In this document: one piece after another, positions 10,081 to 20,212 of the stretch
How the letters are laid out: every line of letters starts with the position of its first letter
Numbering within the stretch: the first letter of the stretch is position 1
Assembly: GCA_027422505.1 (NCBI GenBank)
Contig: JAPQWV010000748.1
Coordinates: forward strand, 124,001-188,000
DNA: 64,000 nucleotides
Origin: Craterostigma plantagineum
Lineage: Eukaryota > Streptophyta > Magnoliopsida > Lamiales > Linderniaceae
Reading direction: 5' to 3'
Notes under the pieces: model-generated
Told to the model about the DNA's origin: nothing
Database searches by the model: none
Seen by the model: the letters and a program-made list of their open reading frames with translations, nothing else
Position numbers and translations under genes: made by a program

Positions 10081-10930
10081 TATTGGGGTTGAGCGGTAAC
10101 ATTTCGGACTTAGTGGAAGGTTGATTTTGGACCCGCGATAATTTTATCCGGACAGAATAAACCGAAATGACACCAATAGAGAATACGAGATTTTTACGTG
10201 GTTCAGCCAATACCGCCTACCTCCACGGAGACCACCAGCTTTACTATATTGACAATATTACACCGTACAAATTAACGTTCGTGTTTAAACCCAAACTCGA
10301 GACCCCTTACCAACTCGGGTAATATATTTGTACCTATTCCCAACTACCCCAGTAAAACTAAAACCCGCTCTCACCTTATTCACCAGGATAAGTTTCCTAT
10401 CACTATTTCTCTCTCACTGAACTTCACACTTGATTTAGGATGATAACAACTGAATAATCATCAGCCTATTTATAAATGTCTTCAGCTCTTCTGGACCGGT
10501 CAAAATCGATGGCCAGGAATCCGCCGCATCGCCCTTTAACACGGATCGTTCATTTATTATATATATAAATATTATAATATTTTTATTTTTTTCTTCATCG
10601 TGGCGGTTGGATCCCATCAATTCTCCCCCTCCAGCCGCATTCGGCGTATTCTTCACCAAGCGTTCATCCCAGCGAGTCTGAACTTGACCCGTTCGTAATT
10701 ACCACGAACATCCATTGACCTTCCTTGTACCAGCTACACATATCCAATCAAGAATTCAGGTCCTACCCGCTTGATTCACCCCGGTTAATTCCATGTGCAG
10801 CTGTGGAACCGACTCTACTCGTCGATTATGAAGAGGGACTTCGATGCAACTCCTTCTCCAGCAGGATTTTCCTTCTCACCATCGTCTGCCTTTCCACCAC
10901 GCGCACACGGTTTTCGTGAACCCATCGAAG

Positions 10931-11800
10931 TCAGAGTATTTTGTACCACGCTTCGTCCAAACTATACAAACTTCCACGCTCTTCTCCCTTCATTAGGACC
11001 TTTCCGCCACGTGCTAGACTCCCCCTGCTATGCATAGCCCTTGGAATTAACTGGCTCAAGGATATTAAATTCCTGCGCAATTTTGGGACAAAGATCACAC
11101 CACCCAAAGTGAGCCCCACTCCGTCAACCATTTTGATTTTTATCGTTCCAACACCTTGAACATCGCGACGATATCCATCAGCCATGGAAATCGAAACCCC
11201 TGCGTATTTTTTGGAATGTATCAAAATATTTTCTCTCGAAGCAAACATGGTACTTCGACCCCGAATCTAATATCCATTCATCCTGAGAACAAGCGTCATC
11301 ATTGGAGACTTTGAGAACGTCTCCAAGATAATATTCTGTTACCATCGTTGTGGAATTCTTCTCGCCATTTCTGTCCTTCTTCCAAGTCAGACAATTTCTC
11401 TTGATGTGTTCTGGCTCACCACACTTGTAGCACACAACGCCTTCCCGCCATTTTTTTATTTAGACCTGCTGCTACCTCCAAATTGTCTAGCGTGGAACCT
11501 TCGTCTACAATTCTACTCGTGTATAGCCAACGCCGAATTTTGGCTATCCTCATAATTTGATCGCCTCCTCTTTTCATGCGCCAAAAGAGTTGACTGTACA
11601 TCTACCATCTTCACTGTCGTCTTTTCATACAAGATGGTTGTGACCAAATTATCATAAGAAATCAGGAAGCGAGGTAAGAAGTAAAAGGATCTTATCTTCT
11701 TCCTCTAACTTTACATCAACTTTTAGGAGTTGAACCGCAAGTCCGTTGAACACGCTAATATGATCCATGACATTTCCACTTCCTCCATTGGTCGCGTCGT
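10931..11800 (-). pseudogene. Element B gag C-terminal part, zinc knuckle and protease
   Basis: Minus-strand pieces read, in order, a gag segment near 11800-11600 (MDHISVFNGLAVQLL, one base out of frame with its neighbour), a zinc knuckle at about 11436-11390 (CYKCGEPEHIKRNC, C-x2-C-x4-H-x4-C), the protease active site DSGS at about 11270, and the conserved end with GVGTIKIK and LRRNLISLSQL at about 11150-11030. Frameshifts separate them. The family is Ty1/copia. After 10931 no further pol domain follows. Confidence 0.75.
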
Positions 11801-11909
11801 AAACGGCCAAAAAATAAAATTTATAACCTTACTAATGAGAATAGCGAAAGTAAGGATCGTCTCCACAACGAAGATGGTTGATGTACTTCTATATCAAAAC
11901 TCGATCAAC

Positions 11910-11946
<37 letters not shown>

Positions 11947-13830
11947 GTAATAATAATAGTAATAGTAGTAGTAGTAATAATAGTACTAATAATAATAATA
12001 CTAATAATAATAAGCGTCATAATAATAATAGAAGTAGTAATAATAATAATAAGGTGGTTTTGTTGTTTACGGTTCAAAGAAAAACGAAATTAAACTAATG
12101 ATAGACGAAGGAAACAAAAATAAATACTAACAAGATAAATAATAGTTGAAGAAATCGTTCTCCACCTTGATTTATATAATCGACCATAGATTCCTAAATA
12201 ACGTGTATACGCAAGCATAATCGGTTATAGCTGTCGACAAACGCCTAGCAACCAATCTCTTCTTAATTTCTCAGATAATTATGAAACGCTCTATAATTAT
12301 TTCCCTAATCGAAAAAATAATTTTCGGGACGCCCTGCAAGGTTTAAGATTCTGACAGCATTAAAAATGAAAGAGACCCGATTATTGACTAACTCGCTGGG
12401 ACGACGCTCTCGCAAGAAACGACGCTGGTCCTTTACAATCAAATGGTGTAAACTACAATATAACTTACACTTACCTAAGGTAGAGAAGTTGAATATTGTT
12501 CGCTACTTATAAAACGAACAAACAATTACGGATTTGTCGTTTTAATTAGCCACTCACCTAGATTAATTAAACATTTGCAACTATTTAATCAACCTAAGTT
12601 CATCAACTGAAATAAATTCAAGCTTAAACAAATACTCACGCGTTCAAGAATAAGCACAAATAATCTCACAATATTATAAATCAAGGTTTTGATAATACTT
12701 CAAGTACGACAAGTTTAGCTACGATACATACAATTAAAAAGCAATACATACGGAACGGCATACTAATAATCTTACGAAAGTGCGAAGTCGATTATTGTCA
12801 GCAACTAACAACACCAAACTGTGATAGTTTTACCTTGCAAACTAACTTATCAGTGCGGTGCTAATTTGATGTCGTCTTGGCTTGGCAATTCGTCGAACAC
12901 TGGTAGGCGCTCAGCTTCTAGAAATTTTGTCCACTGCCTCATTCGATACTTCAGGCTTTGACTGCAGCCCAACTCAAGATGTCGCTTCCGTTGCTTGTCG
13001 TTCACAGCTGAAGCTCGATGCTCTCAGCCGGACAGCCGCACCCGCCCTCATCTTTTGCAGCATTCGAACTCCCTTGTAACCCTCTCTGTTATGCCATGTG
13101 TGTTTGTGTAACTGGCCTTTCAACAGAGAGGTATTCTCAGTTGATGATAGTGAGTGCTCTTAGATCGAACTTCTCTTTTTTTTTTCAGTTGCGTAACATC
13201 GCCCGTTATATAGAGAGTTTTCTTCGCCGATCCATCTTTCCTTTTCAACTCACAAATTATTTTCAACGACAAATCAGAAAAGAAGCAGACATGAGATCGA
13301 TGTGGCAGCCGTGAAATCTTCCTTTTTCTTCCTTGAACCGCGAGCTTTCTCCATCTTTGTGTGCGTCATACATATGTGTGTCGTGGTCGTGGGTCTCTTT
13401 ATCTCCTCAAGTGTGCGTATGTGTCTTGTATACCTATTCAATTGTCTTATGGGCTCAAAGATGTAAGTTCGTTGAGATGGTCTTGGGCCTAAAAGTTTTA
13501 AATGGGGTTGGAGCTGATGGACCGAGTTTAAATCAAAAGTTTTTGGCAGACTGCGCCACATCGGTGCAAATGGAATAAATTTGCACTCAGGATACCCAAA
13601 TTTCAATCCGGCCACAAACTAGACTTGCAGACGATCGCAACCATATAAATTTTGCAGTGTAGTTTCTCCTGGAGAGAAACAGTTTATTCATCAAAGTTCA
13701 TCATTTGTCGTCTTGAAATCCATAAATTTATAAAAATTAAATAAAGCTTTTAAAAACGTATCAAGCGACTTAATTTGGCCCGCAAACGACTCATTTATCA
13801 TAAATATAAACATATAAAAATACGTTTATC
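11800..13830. other. Unassigned insert of about 2 kb in element B gag
   Basis: Gag of element B reads up to KRELYRLKMDD near 13830 (minus) and picks up again near 11800, so the intervening 2 kb is an insertion. It contains a long AAT microsatellite (11908-12052) and no recognisable coding domain on either strand. The two borders carry loosely similar inverted words (CGTAAACGGCCAAA on the left; the right end read on the minus strand has GTTTGCGGGCCAAA), possibly degraded terminal repeats. No target duplication is visible. Confidence 0.4.
11908..12052. repeat. (AAT)n microsatellite with TAG variants
   Basis: A nearly continuous run of AAT/TAG trinucleotides of about 145 bp. Apparent poly-Asn or poly-Ile reading frames here are artefacts of the repeat. 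Confidence 0.95.
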
Positions 13831-14168
13831 ATCCATCTTCAGCCGATACAACTCCCGCTTCAGATCTAACTTTGTGGCTAAGTTTCTCCCGAGGTGCAAC
13901 TCCTCCAACTTCGCCCACAGGTCTGGTGCAGAATCCCCATTAACAACATTATCAATGTTATCTGCAATGTACAGACGGATTGTGCTGACACATCTTGATC
14001 CCGAATCCTCCCAGTCTTCTTTCGTCATTTTCGCCGGCTTTGCCGTGTCCCTTTTCAGAGCCTTAGCCAGCCTTAATGAATAAGTATATCCTTCACTCGT
14101 CTTTGTCACAGAGTGAAACTCCCCGTACCATCAAATTGCCGCACTTTGAAACTGTTTTCCATCGCCAT
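13798..14168 (-). pseudogene. Element B gag, N-terminal part
   Basis: Minus strand from 14168 reads a copia gag start (MAMENSFKVRQFDGTG) with stops soon after, then from 14109 a continuous frame with AKALKRDTAKP and the conserved LWAKLEELHLGRNLATKLDL segment, ending at the insertion border. It corresponds to the UBN2-type gag. Confidence 0.75.
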
Positions 14169-14669
14169 TATCCCTGCAGAGATTCAACACGAGAGAACCA
14201 AAATGACACCTATAAAGAACACGAGATTTTTACGTGGTTCGGCCAATACCGCCTACCTCTACGGAGAGCACCAGCTTTACTATATTGAGAATATTAAACC
14301 GTACAAATTAACACTCGTGTTTAAACCCAAACTCGAGACCCCTTACCCACCCGGATAATATATTTGTACATATTTCCCACTACCCTGTAAAACTAAAACC
14401 CGCTCTCAACCTTATTCACCCGGATAAGTTTTCCTCTCACTATTTCTCTATCACTGAACTTCTCACTTGATTTGGGATGATAAAACTGAAGAAAGATCAG
14501 CCTATTTATAGATGTCTTCAGCTCTTCTGGATCGCTCAAAACCGGTGGCCAGGAATCCGCCGCGTCGCCTTTTAATACGAACCGTTCATTTATTATATAT
14601 ATAAATAAAATAATATTATAATAAAATATTATAACATTTTTATTTTGTTCTTGCGGCTGAATCCCATAA

Positions 14670-15780
14670 AAAATTCTCCTTAGGCACTAGGTGGAACAAT
14701 TTCTGTTGGTTTCATGTCAGTTTAATACTTTATACCTGTTATAATACCAGAGGAAAGTTTTACTTCCATTTCTCGGTCTCACTGTCTTCTTGGTTTATGA
14801 CAATCCCCTCGTTATCATGCGAATGGTCCTTTAATCATAGCTTCTACCCGCGCTTATTCTTCTAGCATCTTCATGATGACAACTTTGGTGGCCGTTTTTC
14901 ATATCAAGTGCTATAAAATCTTGTATAATTAAAACAAGTGCGTTCTTAGTAGCTTGAGACAAGCGTTTCTTGCTTTGTCTTTATTTCTACCATATTCTTT
15001 TGTCCGTATGTTAATTAAAGTTGAACCCAGTGCGCTTCGGGTTTTTCACTACACTAGATTAGTGACAGTTAGTTCCACATAAATGAGGGAGAAAGTCGAA
15101 GGAAGCCCAGGTTGTGCTGATCGGACACCATCCTGAGAAGTTGTTTTGCCATAAATTGCGACTTAATTCATCGTTTTGAAAAATCCTAACTTAACGCAAA
15201 ATCTATGGTACGAGATAATGCAGCCAAGAAAAAAGAAACTTGAATGCGCTTAATTTCTGGTTACACAAGGGGTGAGCCCAATCATCTGTTCTCATACGAG
15301 AATGTTCATTTACTTGAATCAGCATTATGATTTTCGTCCATTTTCATTTTTGCGATTGGACAAAGATTGGATATTGAACTTCTATCGCTATTTGAAACAT
15401 GTCAAATGAGAACGAAAAGCTTCATAATGTGCGCTTACAGCAAACACGTAGAACAGGTTCTGAAGCGTGTTATTGATTGAGAGAGCCTTGCATATAAGAT
15501 ACATATTTAGGAGTTTTGAATAAAATTCGCTAGGGTTTCTCTGGACAACCATAAACAATAATGAGAGACGTCATTTGATTTGTGACATATTGACGATATA
15601 GGCGCCGCGTTGTATAACGAATCACAAGGCGCGTCGTAGAAACTCGCCGCGTGAGTGGTCCGATAATATTTTAGTCTCACCCAATTAAATCAGAAAGGTG
15701 TGTCTCGACCGCATTAATCTCGATAAGTATTTCTTCCTCTTTTGACTCTTCGATCTTATCTTATATCTTGATGTTAGGAG
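14670..15780. other. Unassigned sequence upstream of the C48 gene
   Basis: No gene or element end is recognised. A GC-rich patch near 15598-15655, with repeated GGCGC and CGCCGCG words in otherwise AT-rich DNA, is unusual and could be subterminal transposon sequence. The part near 15700-15830 probably serves as promoter for the gene that follows. Confidence 0.4.
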
Positions 15781-15832
15781 CAAATAATGGATAGTATTTA
15801 CTTTTCGAATATTCTCTTTTTAAGTCGGTGAC

Positions 15833-15971
15833 ATGAATAAAATCTCGATTGTTTCTCAAACCTGCATTTCGGAGGCGCAAAACCCTAATTCCGTCCGCAC
15901 TCAAAAAACCCTTAGAAGGGTTCGAAACATTGCGATTGTTGGCGTGGGTTTCTGGCTCGTTCTTTTTCCAG
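15833..15971 (+). other. Probable 5' UTR exon (or alternative first coding exon) of the C48 gene
   Basis: The segment carries a telo-box-like AAACCCTAA near 15881 and ends at a plausible donor (CCAG before GTAATT). The next acceptor (AATAG, ending 16523) lies two bases before the main ATG. A frame from 15833 stays open and in phase with the main protein, so translation from here is possible and would place a hydrophobic stretch near the N-terminus. The intron would be 552 bp. Confidence 0.45.
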
Positions 15972-16525
15972 GTAATTCTTGTCGTTGGATATTTCTTCTT
16001 TTTTCTTATCAGATTTGGTTTTTGTATTATGATTTATTCGAGCAAACTTGATTTTTGGCAATGTTTCATACCATGGTGGATGAATGGATTTGATTTTTTT
16101 TTCTTCTTTTAAAATAGTGAATCCATGGATCCAAATCTTCGTCTTCCTCACTCATCGATTTTTTCAACCTTTCTGTCTGAATTCCTTATTGAGTGATGTT
16201 AAAACTGCTGCAAATTTTGTCCGTTTTTTTTCTCCGCGCTTATGATTCATTTGGATCCTTAAATATTTTCATCTGTTGTATAAGGAAATTATATGTAAAC
16301 TAGAGTGAAATAAATTGATTGTTATTTATATATATGGTTGTCAAATGAGAATGAAGGATTGGAAATCTTAAACTAAATTGGTGTGAAACTCATCAATCGT
16401 TACATTCATTTCATATATGATTCTCAGAAGTCATATCATGCTTTTGCTTACCAGTTCAGTTGTACTAACAATTAAACATGAAAAAAACAGACGACTGAAC
16501 TTATTCAGCAAAGAATTCAATAGAG

Positions 16526-18737
16526 ATGGTTAACTGGAAAACTGCTGAGGCTTATGATGCCTGGAGATCGCAACCATCTAAGCTTGATGATTGGTGGGCC
16601 AATCTTGGCCGTAAATATGTAGACGATGATTATTGTGAAGTATATCGTCTTCTCACAGAACAACCTTCAGATCATAGACTTAATTGTACTATTCAAGAAC
16701 AACCTGTTGAGACTCTTGATCATAATGGGAAGGAAAATGACTTGATAGAGGATAACGAGACAATTAACTCCGAGGTGAGTCTCAGTACGTGGATAGGTAT
16801 GCAACAACATGTTGAGTGTACGGATGAAACTGGTAAGGACATTGACCCCAGTTTAGAGGAGAATGATGTGTGGTTAGGTTTTCGTGTTGATGGAGGTCAA
16901 ACGACTGAAACAGACAAAGAGCAGAAAAAAGGAACTAAGAGGAAGTTTGTTGTAACTGAAAGAAGTCAGGGAATGTTACTTAATTCCTCTGATGGAAACA
17001 ACGAAAGGTTGCTCAATAAGGGAAAGAATGTCGTGGAAATGCGAGATGTGGCAGAAACATGTAGGTCTAGATGTTTGATTGAGAACAAAAGAGTTAGTGA
17101 AGCTAACGAGGAAGCGAATCCAGTTAGAGCGGAAAGTTCGACTCAGCTGATGTTGAGAAATGAACGCCAAGTGGATAATGAGGTTGGCCATATCAACTGT
17201 GCATTAACTGAAGGAGATGAAGGGGGCATTCAACTCAAAAGAGCATTCGATCGATTTCTTAGTACTTTTCTAAGGATCAAGCTAATCGCAGATAACAGTG
17301 CAAGAGTGGAAAATGAGTTGAAAGAGACGTATGAGGACGTGATGGAAGTTTTGAATCCCTCGATAACGTCTAGGAATGTTCTTTTGGCTTCAGGTTATTA
17401 TTCCCCTTCAAGCTTGTCATTAAACGCATTTTATTATCTTCATAGTACATCCATATGAGTTGCAAAGTTAAGTTTTAATATTTCATTACCTATATCTGTA
17501 CTTACATATTTTTCTTATCAGAAAAGTGCTCATTAGTGGAGCATTGTCAGTATTTATTCGAGGCCATCTCTCATCGCGTGGATCAATCTTTCGAATTTGA
17601 TATGAGTGATGTATATTACAATCCTAGTCGTGAGAACGACCCCATGCCCATCGTTGCCAAAGATATCCTGGACTTATTCGACTTTGTGAGTTTGGATTCC
17701 GCGGTGATTCAACTTTTCTTGAGGTATCTCCATTTATCTTTGAAACAATTCATAACAAGTCGTATATGTTTAAGTTTTAGAAATTATATCATTCATTATA
17801 GGTATCTTCGTCAAGAATCACCCGGGTTCCATTGCTTCAACCCTAGTCGTTTAAGTTTGATGTCCCTTAAAAATAATGCCGATACAGAGATTAGCTACAT
17901 GGCTGAGGCTTTCAGAAATTCATATCAGTCATGCAGTTACTTTTTTGCGCCTTACTGTGAAAGGTAGGAATATAATACTTTCTTATATGTATAAATATAT
18001 ATATTAAAGTTTATATCATACATGATTGACTTTGCTTGTTACATAATTTAGAAATCATTGGATATTGTTGGTGATCGACTTTTCTGCGTGCACCGTATTC
18101 GTGTTTGATCCTTTGGCACCAAAAGTCGGCCTTAGGGAGATTGGGATCTGTGAACGTCTAAACGTGTAAGTTTTTATAAGAAAAAATATTCAGATTAGTA
18201 AGTTTATTTTATTTAATAATCTTAATTATAGAACTTTTGAATTTCAGGGCAATACAGATGGGGAGATCCACGGGTGATGCTCAAAGTAAGAAGAATGAAA
18301 CCCCTGTTAGTTGGAAAGCATGCAAGGTTCGCATTATTTTATTAATATTCAAAGTAATTTGTATTAGCATTCTTACGGTATTATTTCTTAAATTTAGTGC
18401 CCAAGACAACCATACGGTAGTGCATTGTGTGGTTTCTATATCATGCGATACATGCATGATATCTTAAGAATTGCCGGAGAACAGAGGTGTAACATGGTAG
18501 AGGTATAAAACTATCTTCCTATTTTTCTATTAATTCTTATTTATCGTATGTTTTAATTGTGTTTTATTTTTATTCTTTTTTTTTTCGGAACTATAGCATG
18601 CATTGATAACAAATATCTTACTCAATGTTCAGATTTTAAAAGACATAACATACAACACCACAAAGATCCGAGAAATTGTTGGGATGTGGGCCAAATATTT
18701 CAATAGTGTTTGTCCAGTTGTACGAGTATTGTTTTAA
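16526..18737 (+). CDS. C48 (Ulp1-like) cysteine protease, seven exons, intact
   Basis: Exons 16526-17393, 17522-17723, 17802-17963, 18052-18165, 18248-18326, 18398-18502 and 18633-18737 join at GT-AG borders with matching phases into 545 codons including TAA. Residues 1-290 show no domain I know and are rich in charged residues. The C-terminal half is a C48 peptidase: His413 (NHWILLVIDF), Asp430 (VFVFDP), Gln479 (CPRQP) and Cys486 (ALCGFYIMRYM), with the His-Asp spacing of 17 seen in yeast Ulp1. This family removes SUMO-like modifiers, but many plant members ride in transposons. An upstream exon at about 15833-15971, donor after CCAG, could splice to 16524 in frame and add 47 residues; its AAACCCTAA box suggests 5' UTR instead. 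The boundaries are my prediction. Confidence 0.8.
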
Positions 18738-19214
18738 TATATAGTTAAAAGCGTTGTTGTCTACTTTTGTTAAATAGTTGAAAACATCGAGTAAATAACC
18801 GTTTTCAGTGTTTTATTGAAGTTTTTTGTCGTGTGTTATTATCAGGGAATCTGTTGGTTTGATACTGTTGACTAAGCTCAATAGATTAAAAAAATATGAA
18901 ACCGAAAGTAGCAAACAAATGAAGAAAATAAGCAATACATGTTTGACAAGCAATCAACGAAGAGATAAGATGAAGTGGAAAATTCAAAAAGGAGTTTGTT
19001 TTGTTGAAGTTAATGTTTGGACCTTTTCCTCTTGATATTCCTATAAAGTATCAGTACGCATAGAAAAGGGTGAGCAAAATAATAAGTTGCCTCTCAAGTT
19101 TTTTTTCTTGCATGAGCAACATAATATTATATTGTGAGAATTATTGATAAAGAGCATCCAATAGAGAGAGAGCTCACGTGAAATTTTTTATATTTTGATC
19201 ACTGAAATAAAAAT

Positions 19215-19226
19215 TGGTATCAAAGC
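19215..19226 (+). other. Primer binding site of Copia-2
   Basis: TGGTATCAAAGC, one base off the standard initiator-Met site TGGTATCAGAGC, three bases after the 5' LTR. Confidence 0.8.
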
Positions 19227-19227
19227 C

Positions 19228-20200
19228 ATGTCACTTGGAGTCATGCCCGTCCCGCGCCTCACAAAACTCAACTATGATAGTTGGGTTATCCGAATGAAGG
19301 TACTGCTCGGGTCGCAAGGCGTATGGAATATCGTAGAAAAAGGGTACACCGAATCGAAAAAACGGACGATGCGGCTCAAATCAAGGCGTTGGAAGGATCT
19401 CGCCAACTAGACCAGACCGCGCTCAACTTCATCCACCAAGCGTTAGACGATCCCGGCCTCGAAAAGATAGCAGACGTTAAAAATTCGAAGGAAGCATGGG
19501 AAAAACTGGAGACATCGTACAAAGGCGCCGACCAAGTAAAACAAGTACGGCTGCAAAACTCTTCGTGGCGAATTCGAAATGACAAGAATGAAGAATGGCG
19601 AAGGCGTATCCGATTATATAACGAGAGTACAAACCATCTCGAATCAGTTGAAGAGAAACGGTGAGGCTCTAACGGAAGCGCGGATCGTCGAAAAAATTCT
19701 CCGCTCCCTGACGGACGAGTATGAGAACGTGGTATGTGCAATTGAAGAATCCAAAAATCTCGAAGAAATGACAGTCGACGAACTCTCCGATTCGCTCGAA
19801 GCTCACGAGCAACGGAAGAAAAAGAAGAAGCAGGAATCGCTGGACGAGGCTCTGCAGACGAAATTATCACTTAAAGAGGACAAGGCACTATATACGCATC
19901 ACGGCCGAGGACGAGGACGAGGTCAAAGAGGACGAGGTTTCGGCCAAAATTCAGGCCGAGGACGAGGATACAATCCGGAACAACGATAAACGAGCAATCA
20001 AAATTGGAGAGGACGAGGTCGAGCTCAAGGACGAGGTGATCGCTCGAATCGGCCGAGCGTTGAATGCTACAACTGCGGGAAGTTCTGACATTTCGCAAAA
20101 GACTGTTGGTTCGAAAAGAAGGTAGGTGAAAATGCGAATCTAATCACAAGAATAGCCAAAAGACGAAGGCGTTTTCTCTTAATGGCGCTCGAGGATTCAA
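19228..20200 (+). pseudogene. Copia-2 gag, broken
   Basis: The gag start near 19228 reads MSLGVMPVPRLTKLNYDSWV, a DUF4219-like opening. A frameshift near 19380 moves to the frame holding ALEGSRQLDQTALNFIHQAL, and another near 19580 to the frame ending in an RGRGRGQRGRGFGQ basic tail (19579-19989). A zinc knuckle, CYNCGK then HFAKDC, follows at about 20068-20109 with a TGA stop inside it. Gag would package element RNA in the cytoplasm. Confidence 0.8.
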
Positions 20201-20212
20201 GTCCAGACTGAT

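Larger units (their letters stand above)
10081..14669 (-). mobile_element. Defective copia element 'B' (minus strand), interrupted
   Basis: The 3' LTR is 10081-10619 and the 5' LTR about 14196-14669; they share the ACGTGGTTCGGCCAATACCGCC block and long flanking similarity. A polypurine tract (minus GGAGGGGGAGAAT, about 10620-10635) precedes the 3' LTR. Gag and protease are recognisable, but protease runs almost directly into the polypurine tract, so integrase, RT and RNase H are missing. The 5' LTR lacks its last ~80 bp, and gag starts right after it (about 14168), so the primer site is lost. An unassigned insert of about 2 kb splits gag. Confidence 0.75.

Noticed and set aside
11878..12098. 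Open frames with long poly-Asn or poly-Ile runs on both strands
   Set aside because: They are translations of the AAT microsatellite; gag of the host element is interrupted here.
16526..18737. C48 gene as a retrotransposon gag
   Set aside because: It is spliced, has no zinc knuckle, and its conserved part is a cysteine protease with His, Asp, Gln and Cys.
19376..19870. 164-codon minus-strand frame opposite Copia-2 gag
   Set aside because: Shadow of gag; no start context or similarity.
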